From Microvirga makkahensis (GTDB lineage Bacteria; Pseudomonadota; Alphaproteobacteria; Rhizobiales; Beijerinckiaceae), in the NCBI RefSeq assembly GCF_009830105.1, contig NZ_WURB01000001.1, forward strand, positions 62,001 to 126,000: 64,000 nt of DNA, given 5' to 3'. Below are positions 36,187-46,557 of this stretch, in pieces (the first letter of the stretch is position 1; every line of letters begins with the position of its first letter). The notes beneath the pieces were generated by a model that ran no database searches, was not told where the DNA came from, and worked only from the letters and a program-made list of their open reading frames with translations. A program made the translations under genes and the position numbers.

Positions 36187-36300
36187 GCGAAGATTCGGAC
36201 TTGTGCGGAAGGATCAACTTGCCTTCACTGGAGCACCGGACGTGAAAACCGGATCCGCTTTTCGCCAACGCGGCCCTTCGGGTCCGTACGACGCAAGAGC
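36187..36300. repeat. dispersed palindromic repeat, family B (copy 2)
   Basis: In the 359-base gap before the formyltransferase gene: a degenerate copy with ACTTGTGCGGAAGGATC, GAGCACCGGACGTGAAAACCGG and GGCCCTTCGGGTCC segments like those at 24.0 and 50.2 kb. Confidence 0.55.
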
Positions 36301-36400
36301 ACCGTCTCCTGGCCGGGCTTGTCTCGGTCGTCCCAATCGAAAAGGCCTGGATCTTCAGGGAACCGGGATCCCGTGGACGAGCCCGGGGATGACGGTGGGC
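36301..36400. repeat. dispersed palindromic repeat, family A (copy 6)
   Basis: Directly after the family-B copy: GGCCGGGCTTGTCTCGGTCG and ACCGGGATCCCGTGG...CCCGGGGATGACGG, which match the GTCATCCCCGGG-type units elsewhere in the window, here in inverted orientation. Confidence 0.55.
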
Positions 36401-36517
36401 GAGCGGAGAACCCGGATGCGCTGCTCTTCGTTGCCGCGGCCCTTCAGGTCGCTGACGCGGGCCTAAAAGGCCGCACAATGCGCTGGCACTCAGCCGGTGG
36501 ATAGGAGATCACCCGGA

Positions 36518-37366
36518 ATGCGTTTTGCCTTCGCTGGAATCGATTTTCTCGGGGACGTGTTCGAAACTCTGATCGAAAAGGGCTGGCACCCCCTGAAGCT
36601 GTTCAGCAGGCCCTGCGACGGGATCTACGACTTCAACGAGGTGACGGTGTCTCGCGCCCGCAGCCTCCGCATCCCGGTCCAGATGTCCCGCATCGCCCCG
36701 GCGGATCTGGCGGGACTGAAGGTCGCCGGCTGCGACGCCCTGGTGGTGGCGGGCTACCCATGGCTGATCAGGGGCTGGGAGCAGCACCTGCCCTACGCCC
36801 TCAACTTCCATCCCTCACCCCTGCCGGACGGGCGGGGCCCATACCCGTTGTTCAAGGCGATCCTCGACGGGGTTCAGGAATGGGGCGTCACGGCCCACGT
36901 CCTGGAGCCCGCCTTCGACACGGGTCCGATCCTCGCGCAGAGGCGCTTCGCCCTGGACCCGCAGGAAAGCCATGACACTCTCCTGGCCAAGTGCCAGATG
37001 TCCGCGAAGGAGATCGCAGCCCGGCTCGCCGACGACCTTCCCGGGCATTGGAAGAATGCGCGGCCGCAGGGAGCGGGCACCTATTGGCCCCGGATCACCC
37101 AGACCGAACGAATGATCGACTGGACGAAGAACGTGGACGAGGTGCTGCGCACGATCCGCGCATTCGGTTCCATCGAGGCCTTCGGCCAGGTCGATTCCCG
37201 CTACGTCTATATATGGAGCGCCTCCGGCTGGAGGGAGGAGCACGGCTACAGGCCCGGCGCCCTCGTCCACAAGCATCGCAAGCATCTGGTCGTGGCCGCC
37301 GGGGACGGGTTCGTTCAGATCACCGGGTGGAGCCACTACGCACCGGGGCCCGCGAGGGGCGCGTGA
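36518..37366 (+). CDS. formyltransferase family protein
   Basis: 282-aa enzyme with the formyl-transferase fold of Fmt/PurN/ArnA. The catalytic HPS segment is in ALNFHPSPLPDGRGPYP (Asn and His), and the matching Asp is in PAFDTGPILA. The C-terminal part (about 190-275) resembles the OB-like domain of Fmt. It is not the tRNA formyltransferase itself by neighbourhood (no def gene nearby) and may formylate an amino sugar; inference. ATG 36518 follows an AGGAGA. Confidence 0.85.
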   Translation: MRFAFAGIDFLGDVFETLIEKGWHPLKLFSRPCDGIYDFNEVTVSRARSLRIPVQMSRIAPADLAGLKVAGCDALVVAGYPWLIRGWEQHLPYALNFHPSPLPDGRGPYPLFKAILDGVQEWGVTAHVLEPAFDTGPILAQRRFALDPQESHDTLLAKCQMSAKEIAARLADDLPGHWKNARPQGAGTYWPRITQTERMIDWTKNVDEVLRTIRAFGSIEAFGQVDSRYVYIWSASGWREEHGYRPGALVHKHRKHLVVAAGDGFVQITGWSHYAPGPARGA

Positions 37367-37369
37367 CGA

Positions 37370-37438
37370 TCAGCGCCGCCGCTTCAGCAGCTTCCAGGCT
37401 TGCCGGATGAGAACGATATTCCTGATGAGCTTGAACAT
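37370..37438 (-). CDS. 22-aa basic amphipathic peptide
   Basis: A 22-codon frame from ATG 37438 to TGA 37370: MFKLIRNIVLI, then basic residues ending RRR. GGAG lies 8 bases upstream of the ATG. The peptide could form one amphipathic or membrane-inserted helix. It sits between convergent genes, so its transcript would come from its own promoter or from the flavin reductase gene upstream. Low-to-moderate support. Confidence 0.4.
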   Translation of the reverse strand: MFKLIRNIVLIRQAWKLLKRRR

Positions 37439-37521
37439 GCGGAAATCTCCAAGAACCACTTGCCCTTTCTTAAGGGAAGGCGGCAGCCGAAGGTTCCCGT
37501 GCCCCACACATTCTTGACGTC

Positions 37522-38049
37522 TCAGAGCTCGTGATAAAGCCGTCTTTGATAGACGAGAGCAGGCTTCGCCTCGCCGAGCCGGATGCTCACGATCTCACCG
37601 ATAATGACGTGGTGGGTGGCAACGACCCTCGCATCGTTCAGGCGGCAGTCGAAGGAGACGAGGCTTGTGACGAGCGCGGGCGCACCCGTGACGAGCTTGT
37701 CCCATTCCCCCTCGGAGAAACGGTCGGGACCCTGCAGTTCCGTGCGGCCTGCGAAGATGTTCGCCAGGGCCTGATCGGGTCCGCTCAGGACATTCACGCA
37801 GAAGACCCCGTTCGCCAGTAGCGCCTGGGCCGAGCGGGCGGCCGTGTTGACGCAGACCAGGAGCGAGGCCGGCTCGTCGGTGACGGGCGTGACGGCGGTC
37901 GCGGTGAAGCCGGCAAGGCCCGACGGCCCGTCCGTCGTGACGACGTGCACGGCGGCGGCAACACGACTCATCCCCTCCCGGAAGAGGAGGGAATCGAGGC
38001 CATGGGCACCGGGTTCAACGGATGAGGATGGGGCGGGACTCTTCAACAT
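37522..38049 (-). CDS. flavin reductase domain protein
   Basis: 175-aa FMN-binding split-barrel protein of the HpaC/RutF type, the reductase partner that feeds reduced flavin to a two-component monooxygenase. The core runs from MSRVAAAVHVVTTDGPSGLAG through FTATAVTPVTDEPASLLVCV and FCVNVLSG to HHVIIGEI. ATG 38049 was taken from a GGAAG just upstream; about 26 residues precede the conserved domain. No matching monooxygenase is adjacent. Divergent from livH with 295 bases of regulatory space. Confidence 0.9.
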   Translation of the reverse strand: MLKSPAPSSSVEPGAHGLDSLLFREGMSRVAAAVHVVTTDGPSGLAGFTATAVTPVTDEPASLLVCVNTAARSAQALLANGVFCVNVLSGPDQALANIFAGRTELQGPDRFSEGEWDKLVTGAPALVTSLVSFDCRLNDARVVATHHVIIGEIVSIRLGEAKPALVYQRRLYHEL

Positions 38050-38344
38050 GTTCTTCCGGAAGCCTCTCCCACTCTTTCGAGCGGAGCACAAGGCCGTCCT
38101 GGAGCATATGGGTCTTGAGGGGAGGCTTTGGAAGCCGGGACCAGAGCCTTGCCGCGCATTCGACCAGACGGTGCCGAACATTCCATCAATTTCGCTGATG
38201 TGAACCTTAACAATCTGTTGTCGAAGGAAAAACCGTTTGCTAGAGACGCCGCTCAACTTACGTCCGGCTTGGCCTTGCACCCACATCGTGCTTTGTTGAG
38301 CCGTTCCCAAGCAAGACCCGCTTCCAGAGGGCTAAGGGTAGGAC

Positions 38345-39265
<921 letters not shown>

Positions 39266-39277
39266 GGAGCAGCAGGC

Positions 39278-40689
<1,412 letters not shown>

Positions 40690-40690
<1 letters not shown>

Positions 40691-41532
40691 TGCGCTGGCT
40701 GCAGGATCCCATCCTCGACGTACAGCATCTTACGATGCGCTTCGGCGGCCTCGTCGCCGTCAACGACCTCTCCTTCCAGGCCGGTCGCGGCGACATCACC
40801 GCGCTCATCGGCCCCAACGGCGCCGGCAAGACGACCGTCTTCAACTGCATCACCGGCTTCTACAAGCCGACGGAGGGCATGCTGGCCCTGCGCAAGCCAG
40901 ACGGCTCGCATCTGCTGCTGGAGAGGCTCCCCGGCTTCGACATCAACTGGAAGGCCAAGGTCGCCCGCACCTTCCAGAACATCCGCCTGTTCTCCGGCAT
41001 GACCGTGCTCGAGAACCTGCTGGTGGCCCAGCACAACCCGCTGATGATCGCCTCCGGATTCACGTTCCTCGGCGTTCTTGGGCTCGGCGGCTATCGCCAG
41101 GCCGAGAAGGAGGCCATCGAGAAGGCGAAGTTCTGGCTGGAGAAGACCCGGCTCATGCACCGGGCCGACGATCCGGCGGGCGATCTGCCCTACGGGGATC
41201 AGCGCCGCCTGGAGATCGCCCGCGCCATGTGCACGGACCCGCTCCTGCTTTGCCTCGACGAGCCGGCGGCGGGCCTCAACCCGCGCGAGTCGCTCGAACT
41301 GAACGATCTCCTTCTTTCGATCCGCAGGGATCACGGCACATCGATCCTCCTGATCGAGCACGACATGTCCGTCGTCATGGAGATCTCGGATCACGTGGTG
41401 GTGCTCGATTACGGCACCAAGATCTCCGACGGGCTGCCCGCCGAGGTGCGCAACGATCCCAAGGTCATCGCCGCCTATCTCGGCGTGGCCGACGAGGAAG
41501 TCGAGAAGGTGGAAGCGGAGATCGGCGCATGA
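40690..41532 (+). CDS. livG: branched-chain amino acid ABC transporter ATP-binding protein LivG
   Basis: 280-aa ATPase. Walker A is GPNGAGKT (about 39-46), the signature helix is LPYGDQRRLEIARAM (Y-G in place of S-G, usual for LivG) and Walker B is LLLCLDEPAAGLN. The start codon shares one base with the livM stop, and the end overlaps livF by 4 bases (ATGA), so the whole set is translationally linked. It powers import of Leu, Ile, Val or related substrates. Confidence 0.97.
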
Positions 41533-42296
41533 CCGCTGGAGCAAGCATTCAACAGACCGCGCTGAACGCGGGCCGCGAGCCGCTCCTGAGCGTGCGCGGC
41601 GTCAAGACCTATTACGGCAACATCATCGCCCTCAAGGGCGTGGACATGGACGTCCACGAAGGCGAGATCGTCACGCTTATCGGCGCCAACGGCGCCGGCA
41701 AGTCGACGCTGATGATGACGATCTTCGGCAACCCGCGGGCGCGGGAGGGCACGATCACCTATGCGGGCCGCGACATCACGAAGATGCCGACCCACGAGAT
41801 CGCGCAGCTTTCCATCGCCCAATCCCCGGAGGGGCGGCGCATCTTCCCGCGCATGACGGTCTTCGAGAACCTCCAGATGGGCGCGTCGATCAACGGGTTC
41901 GCCCATTTCGACCAGGATCTCGAGCGGGTCTGCACCCTGTTCCCGCGCCTGAAGGAGCGCCTGCAGCAGCGCGGCGGCACCCTCTCCGGCGGCGAGCAGC
42001 AGATGCTGGCCATCGCCCGCGCGCTCATGAGCAGGCCCAAGCTCCTCCTCCTGGACGAGCCGTCCCTGGGTCTCGCCCCCCTGATCGTGAAGCAGATCTT
42101 CTCGATCATCAAGGAACTCAACGAGAAGGACGGGATGACCGTCTTCCTCGTCGAACAGAACGCCTATCACGCCCTCAAGCTCGCCCATCGCGGCTACGTG
42201 ATGGTGACCGGCAACATCACCATGAGCGGCACGGGCAAGGAACTGCTCGAGGATCCGCAGGTCCGGGCGGCCTATCTCGAAGGAGGGCACCACTGA
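41529..42296 (+). CDS. livF: branched-chain amino acid ABC transporter ATP-binding protein LivF
   Basis: 255-aa ATPase. Walker A is GANGAGKST (about 53-61), the signature motif is LSGGEQQMLAIARALM, Walker B is LLLLDEPSLGLAP and the switch His is replaced by the VEQNA motif typical of LivF. The stop overlaps the start of the next small gene as TGATG, and an AGGAGGGC ribosome-binding site for that gene is built into the last codons. Confidence 0.97.
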   Translation: MTAGASIQQTALNAGREPLLSVRGVKTYYGNIIALKGVDMDVHEGEIVTLIGANGAGKSTLMMTIFGNPRAREGTITYAGRDITKMPTHEIAQLSIAQSPEGRRIFPRMTVFENLQMGASINGFAHFDQDLERVCTLFPRLKERLQQRGGTLSGGEQQMLAIARALMSRPKLLLLDEPSLGLAPLIVKQIFSIIKELNEKDGMTVFLVEQNAYHALKLAHRGYVMVTGNITMSGTGKELLEDPQVRAAYLEGGHH

Positions 42297-42658
42297 TGCA
42301 GGGCATTCTCTACGAAGAGCCTTCGATCTGGCTCTTTCTTCTCATCACGGTGATCATGGGCGGCTGGGCGGCCTGGATGACGGGACGGGCCATCGCCCTC
42401 ACCTGGCGGCCTTTCTGGACCCTGATCCTGTACCTGTTCATCCTCGGGGCAGCAGTGCGCTTCATCCACTTCGCTCTGTTCGGAGGAACGCTGCTGTCGG
42501 TCCACTATTACGCGGTGGACACGATCGTCCTGCTGATCATCGGTTCGCTCGGCTTCCAGTACCGCCGCGCCCGCATGATGACGACCCAGTACCGCTGGCT
42601 CTACGAGCGGAACGGTCCTTTCTCTTGGCGCGAAAAGGCTTCTGCGACCAAGGGCTAA
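42296..42658 (+). CDS. small membrane protein of the liv operon (DUF6867-like)
   Basis: 120-aa protein with three hydrophobic segments (about 11-33, 39-58, 70-88) and a basic C-terminal tail. The start overlaps the livF stop and has AGGAGG within livF, so it is co-translated with the transporter. Related genomes carry a similar gene at the same place (recalled as DUF6867). Its position between ATPase and binding-protein genes suggests an accessory role in the transporter; not demonstrated. Confidence 0.8.
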   Translation: MQGILYEEPSIWLFLLITVIMGGWAAWMTGRAIALTWRPFWTLILYLFILGAAVRFIHFALFGGTLLSVHYYAVDTIVLLIIGSLGFQYRRARMMTTQYRWLYERNGPFSWREKASATKG

Positions 42659-42671
42659 GTCCAAAAGATTC

Positions 42672-42713
42672 CCAGGTGACAACGTCTTAAAAAACAGCAT
42701 GATGTTACCTTGG
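42672..42713 (+). promoter_or_regulatory. imperfect hairpin between the liv accessory gene and the binding-protein gene
   Basis: CCAGGTGACAAC (42672-42683) can pair imperfectly with GTTACCTTGG (42704-42713). It may be a partial terminator, or an mRNA-stabilising stem that lets the binding-protein gene be expressed at a different level from the rest of the cluster. Function is inferred only. Confidence 0.25.
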
Positions 42714-42784
42714 ATGACGGGTCTCCCGTCAAACCGGCTCCCTGAGGAAGAGGGGCCAATAAAACAACCCAGAGGAGTGACCTC

Positions 42785-43912
42785 ATGAAAAAATTGCTGT
42801 TGACCGGCGTGGCGCTTGGTCTTGGCCTCGCCTTCTCCAGCGCAGCCAGCGCCCAGATCAAGATCGGCGTTGCTGGCCCCATTACCGGTGCGAACGCAGC
42901 TTTCGGCGCCCAGCTGAAGAACGGCGTCGAGCAGGCCGTTGCGGATATCAATGCCGCTGGTGGCATCAATGGCCAGAAGCTGGAGCTCGTGGTCGGCGAC
43001 GACGTGGCCGATCCCAAGCAGGGCGTGTCGGTGGCCAACAAGTTCGCAGCCGAAGGCGTGAAGTTCGTGGTCGGCCACTTCAACTCCGGCGTCTCGATTC
43101 CGGCTTCGTCCGTCTACGAGGAGGCAGGCATCGTCATGGTGTCGCCGGCCTCGACGAACCCGACCTTCACCGACCGCGGCATGTGGAACACCTTCCGCAC
43201 CTGCGGCCGCGACGACCAGCAGGGCCTCGTTGCCGGCACCTATCTCGCCAACAACTTCAAAGGCAAGAAGGTCGCAATCGTCCACGACAAGACCCCCTAC
43301 GGCAAGGGCCTTGCCGACGAGACCCAGAAGGCCATGAACGCAAAGGGCCTGAAGGAAGTCGCCTATGAAGGCATCAACCCGGGCGAGAAGGACTACTCCG
43401 CTCTCGTATCCAAGCTGAAGCAGGCCGGCGTCGACGTGGTCTATTTCGGCGGCCTCCACACGGAAGCCGGCCTCATCATCCGCCAGATGCGCGACCAGGG
43501 CCTGAACGCCCCGCTCATGTCGGGTGACGGGATCGTGTCGGCGGAGTTCACCTCCATCGCCGGCCCCGGCGCCGAAGGCACGCTGATGACCTTCGCTCCC
43601 GATCCCCGCAAGAACCCGGCGGCTCAGGACGTCGTCGCGAAGTTCCGTGCGAAGAACTACGAGCCCGAGGCGTACACCCTGTACTCCTACGCCGCGACTC
43701 AGGTCCTCGTCGAAGCCGCGAAGCAGGCCGGCAGCACCGACGGCCAGAAGGTTGCCAAGGCCATCAAGGCCGGCAAGCCCTTCAAGACCGTGATCGGCGA
43801 CCTCACCTTCGACAAGAAGGGCGACATCACCCGTCCGGACTACGTCGTGTATGTCTGGAAGAAGACCGCCGACGGCAAGATCGACTACAGCGGCAACGAA
43901 GTCGGCATGTAA
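42785..43912 (+). CDS. branched-chain amino acid ABC transporter substrate-binding protein
   Basis: 375-aa periplasmic binding protein of the LivJ/LivK type (type I fold). Signal peptide about 1-23 (ends ASAQ). The mature protein opens with IKIGVAGPITGANAAFGAQL, and the ligand-site region SPASTNPTFTDRG is visible. AGAGGAG precedes the ATG at 42785. It follows the ATPase genes, the reverse of the E. coli order, and has its own strong terminator. Confidence 0.96.
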   Translation: MKKLLLTGVALGLGLAFSSAASAQIKIGVAGPITGANAAFGAQLKNGVEQAVADINAAGGINGQKLELVVGDDVADPKQGVSVANKFAAEGVKFVVGHFNSGVSIPASSVYEEAGIVMVSPASTNPTFTDRGMWNTFRTCGRDDQQGLVAGTYLANNFKGKKVAIVHDKTPYGKGLADETQKAMNAKGLKEVAYEGINPGEKDYSALVSKLKQAGVDVVYFGGLHTEAGLIIRQMRDQGLNAPLMSGDGIVSAEFTSIAGPGAEGTLMTFAPDPRKNPAAQDVVAKFRAKNYEPEAYTLYSYAATQVLVEAAKQAGSTDGQKVAKAIKAGKPFKTVIGDLTFDKKGDITRPDYVVYVWKKTADGKIDYSGNEVGM

Positions 43913-43938
43913 TCGACGGCTTCTAAACCGCCTATCTG

Positions 43939-43966
43939 ACCCGTCCTGGCAACAGGGCGGGTTTTC
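43939..43966 (+). terminator. intrinsic terminator of the liv cluster
   Basis: ACCCGTCCTG, a GCAA loop, CAGGGCGGGT, then TTTTC. Stem of about 10 bp with one mismatch, 27 bases past the binding-protein stop. Confidence 0.85.
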
Positions 43967-44023
43967 TCATGAAAGCCTTGGCCGTGGGCCAGCCGCCTGT
44001 GGTCTCTTGTTCCCCCAGATGTC

Positions 44024-44491
44024 TCAGGCGCGCTCGATCCGGGCCGCGAAGCAGCCTCTGCGGGCGAAATGCGCGTCCACATGAGCCACCTGACGGTCGG
44101 CCAGGAAGCGTTCGATCACGTCGAGAACGGCATCGCCTTCCGCCACGTCCGCATTGACGATCATGGCCGCGGCGTCATAGGCCCGCAGCGAAAGGAGGCG
44201 GTTTATCAGGATGGGCGCCAGTTCGCCCCGGTAATGTCCCGTCGCGGCCGAGCGGCTGACGAAGATCGGCCCGCTGGCGCGGTAAGGCGAGGACGCCGCC
44301 GGCTGGTGCACGTGATTGACCAGCAGCAGCTCCGTCCCCGCGGGGACCCGGGTCAGGGTGACGCGGCAGGGATAGGCATCGGCCTCGTCAGCGTAGACCC
44401 GCTTCGCGCCGATCGCGTGCAGATCCGGGTCACTGAGCCCGAACAGGGGCGCGAAGGCTTCGGCCTCGAGGCCACGCATGTGAAACGTCAT
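44024..44491 (-). CDS. DUF1203 family protein
   Basis: 155-aa soluble protein of the DUF1203 family, function unknown. Family blocks visible: YPCRVTLTRVPAGTELLLVN, HVHQPAASSPYRASGPIFV and YDAAAMIVNADVAEG. The ATG at 44491 has AAGGAGA upstream. It lies downstream of and opposite to the liv cluster. Confidence 0.88.
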   Translation of the reverse strand: MTFHMRGLEAEAFAPLFGLSDPDLHAIGAKRVYADEADAYPCRVTLTRVPAGTELLLVNHVHQPAASSPYRASGPIFVSRSAATGHYRGELAPILINRLLSLRAYDAAAMIVNADVAEGDAVLDVIERFLADRQVAHVDAHFARRGCFAARIERA

Positions 44492-44562
44492 GAAAGGTCT
44501 CCTTGCCGAGACCCTCAAATGTGCAGAGACTCCGCCGGAGTGCGACCCGTTTCCTGTGACGT

Positions 44563-45291
44563 TCAGCCCAGCGTCCCCAGCACCGGAAACGTCTCCAGCA
44601 GCCAGAACGACATGTTGGTGATCCAGCCGGTGAGAAAGGCGATGCCGGTGAGGATCATCAGCACGCCCATCACCTTCTCCACGACGCCGAAGCGGGAGCG
44701 CATGCGTTTCAGCAGGACGACGAACGGCCTCATGGCGAAGGCCGCGAGCAGGAAAGGAATGCCGAGGCCCGCCGAATAGGCCGCGAGCAGCATGGCGCCG
44801 TAGGAGACGCTCTGCTCCGACCCCGCCACCGCCAGGATGGCTGCGAGGACGGGCCCGATGCAGGGCGTCCAGCCGAAGGCGAAGGCGAGACCCATCACAT
44901 AGGCGCCCCAGAGGCCGACCGGCTTCTCCACCGAGAAGCGGGCCTCCCGGTAAAACAGGCCGATTCGAAAAACGCCGAGGAAATGCAGGCCCATCACGAT
45001 GATGGCGATACCCGCGATGGTGCTGAGCACGTCGAGATACTGCCGGACCGCCTGCCCCAGAGCCGAGGCCGTGGCCCCCAGGAGCACGAACACGGTGGAA
45101 AAACCCGCCACGAAGAGCAGCGCGGCCAGGATCGCGCGGCGGCGAACGGCCCCATCGTCCCCCGCATGGAGCCGATCGAAGGTCGTGCCGGCCAGGAAGG
45201 ACAGATATGGCGGGACCAGCGGCAGGACGCAGGGGCTCAAGAAGCTGATGAGGCCGCCGAGGGCCGCGGCAGGAAAGGAAACGCTGAGCAT
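44563..45291 (-). CDS. ccdA: CcdA-type cytochrome c biogenesis protein
   Basis: 242-aa membrane protein with six predicted helices, the DsbD-transmembrane/CcdA family that carries reductant across the membrane for cytochrome c maturation. The two redox cysteines are in FLSPCVLPLVPPY (first helix) and FGWTPCIGPVLA (fourth helix). It is divergent from the P1 peptidase gene. Other Ccm genes are not in the window, though two c-type cytochromes are encoded about 9 kb away. Confidence 0.92.
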   Translation of the reverse strand: MLSVSFPAAALGGLISFLSPCVLPLVPPYLSFLAGTTFDRLHAGDDGAVRRRAILAALLFVAGFSTVFVLLGATASALGQAVRQYLDVLSTIAGIAIIVMGLHFLGVFRIGLFYREARFSVEKPVGLWGAYVMGLAFAFGWTPCIGPVLAAILAVAGSEQSVSYGAMLLAAYSAGLGIPFLLAAFAMRPFVVLLKRMRSRFGVVEKVMGVLMILTGIAFLTGWITNMSFWLLETFPVLGTLG

Positions 45292-45384
45292 GCCGCCTTC
45301 TAGCCTTTTCCGGCTGTTTGAGAAAGCTGGTGGATGCGGGGCTCGCCGGGTTGTGAAGCCCGCCCTTTTGAGGTTGCCTAAGGC

Positions 45385-46410
45385 ATGACAGCGCAGCGCA
45401 ATCTCATCACCGATGTCGCAGGCCTCCGGGTCGGCAACGCCCACGACCCTGCCCTGGCCTCCGGGGTGACGGCCGTCCTCTTCGAAGAACCCGCCGTGGC
45501 CTCCTACGCGGTCAATGGCGGAGCGCCCGGCACCCGCGACACGGACCTTCTGGAGCCCGACAAGGTCGTGCCCGGGATCAACGGCCTCGTTCTGTCGGGC
45601 GGCTCGGCCTTCGGCCTTGACGCCGCCGGCGGCGTGCAGGCCTTCCTGCGCGAGAGGGGCATCGGCTTCGCCGTCGGCCCGGCCCTCGTGCCCCTGGTCC
45701 CGCAGGCCATCACCTTCGACCTGCTCAACGGGGGCAACAAGGATTGGGGGCGTTACCCGCCCTATCGCGAGCTCGGCTACGAAGCCGCCAGGAACGCCGG
45801 TTCCGACTTCGCCCTGGGCACGGCGGGCGGGGGCTATGGCGCCACGACGGTCGACCTGAAGGGCGGCCTCGGCTCCGTCAGCGCCGTGACCAGCGCGGGC
45901 CATACGGTCGGCGCGCTCGTCGTCGTCAATGCCCTGGCCTCGACGCTCATCGGCGAGGGGCCGCATTTCTGGGCCGGGGCTTACGAGGAGGGCCGGGAAT
46001 TCGGGGGGCTGGGACTTCCGCCCCGGATCACGCCCGAGATGCGAAAGCTCGCCTGGAAGGGCCGCGCGCGGGAGGCCGCGCCCCCCATGTCCACGACCAT
46101 CGCGCTCGTTGCGACCGATGCCGTTCTCACCAAGGCTCAGGCCAAGCGCCTCGCGGTCATTGCCCATGACGGCCTCGCGAAGGGTCTGCGCTTCGCCCAT
46201 GCATTGTATGACGGCGACACTGTCTTCTCCGCTGCGACGGGCAAAAAACCCCTGATGGACGAAGCGTCGGATTTTATCGAGATCGGGGCTCTCGCCGGCG
46301 ACTGCCTTGCCCGCGCCGTCGCCCGCGGAATTTACGAGGCCACCGCCCTGTCCTTCCCCGGTGCCCTGCCCGCCTGGAGAGACAGGTTCGGCGGGCTCGT
46401 CCAGGACTGA
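45385..46410 (+). CDS. P1 family (S58, DmpA-like) peptidase
   Basis: 341-aa N-terminal-nucleophile-type aminopeptidase of the DmpA family. The family start DVAGLRVGNAHDPALASGVT and the LSGGSAFGLDAAGGV block are clear. The autoprocessing/nucleophile region is MSTTIALVATDA (about 233-244), matching the usual N/S-T-T pattern of the single-chain members. Signal peptide absent. May process small peptides with D- or beta-amino acids; inference. Confidence 0.9.
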   Translation: MTAQRNLITDVAGLRVGNAHDPALASGVTAVLFEEPAVASYAVNGGAPGTRDTDLLEPDKVVPGINGLVLSGGSAFGLDAAGGVQAFLRERGIGFAVGPALVPLVPQAITFDLLNGGNKDWGRYPPYRELGYEAARNAGSDFALGTAGGGYGATTVDLKGGLGSVSAVTSAGHTVGALVVVNALASTLIGEGPHFWAGAYEEGREFGGLGLPPRITPEMRKLAWKGRAREAAPPMSTTIALVATDAVLTKAQAKRLAVIAHDGLAKGLRFAHALYDGDTVFSAATGKKPLMDEASDFIEIGALAGDCLARAVARGIYEATALSFPGALPAWRDRFGGLVQD

Positions 46411-46420
46411 AAGTCATAGC

Positions 46421-46512
46421 ACGTCATCCCCGGCCTTGTGCCGGGGATCCTCGTCTTTGGGGCACGGCGGCTTCTAACACGGGGATGGCCGGGGCGAGCC
46501 CGGCCATGACGA
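46421..46512. repeat. dispersed palindromic repeats, family A (copy 7, two units)
   Basis: GTCATCCCCGG...CCGGGGATCC (arms 46426-46433 and 46441-46448), then GGGGATGGCCGGG...CCCGGCCATGAC (about 46480-46510), in the gap between the peptidase and oxidase genes. Confidence 0.75.
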
Positions 46513-46557
46513 AGCATGAGTCTGGAGGGACGTGGCGCGACACCGCGGGCGGAGAGC

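Noticed and set aside
42272-43459. A 395-codon frame antisense to the liv accessory and binding-protein genes
   Set aside because: Shadow of two clearly coding genes on the plus strand.
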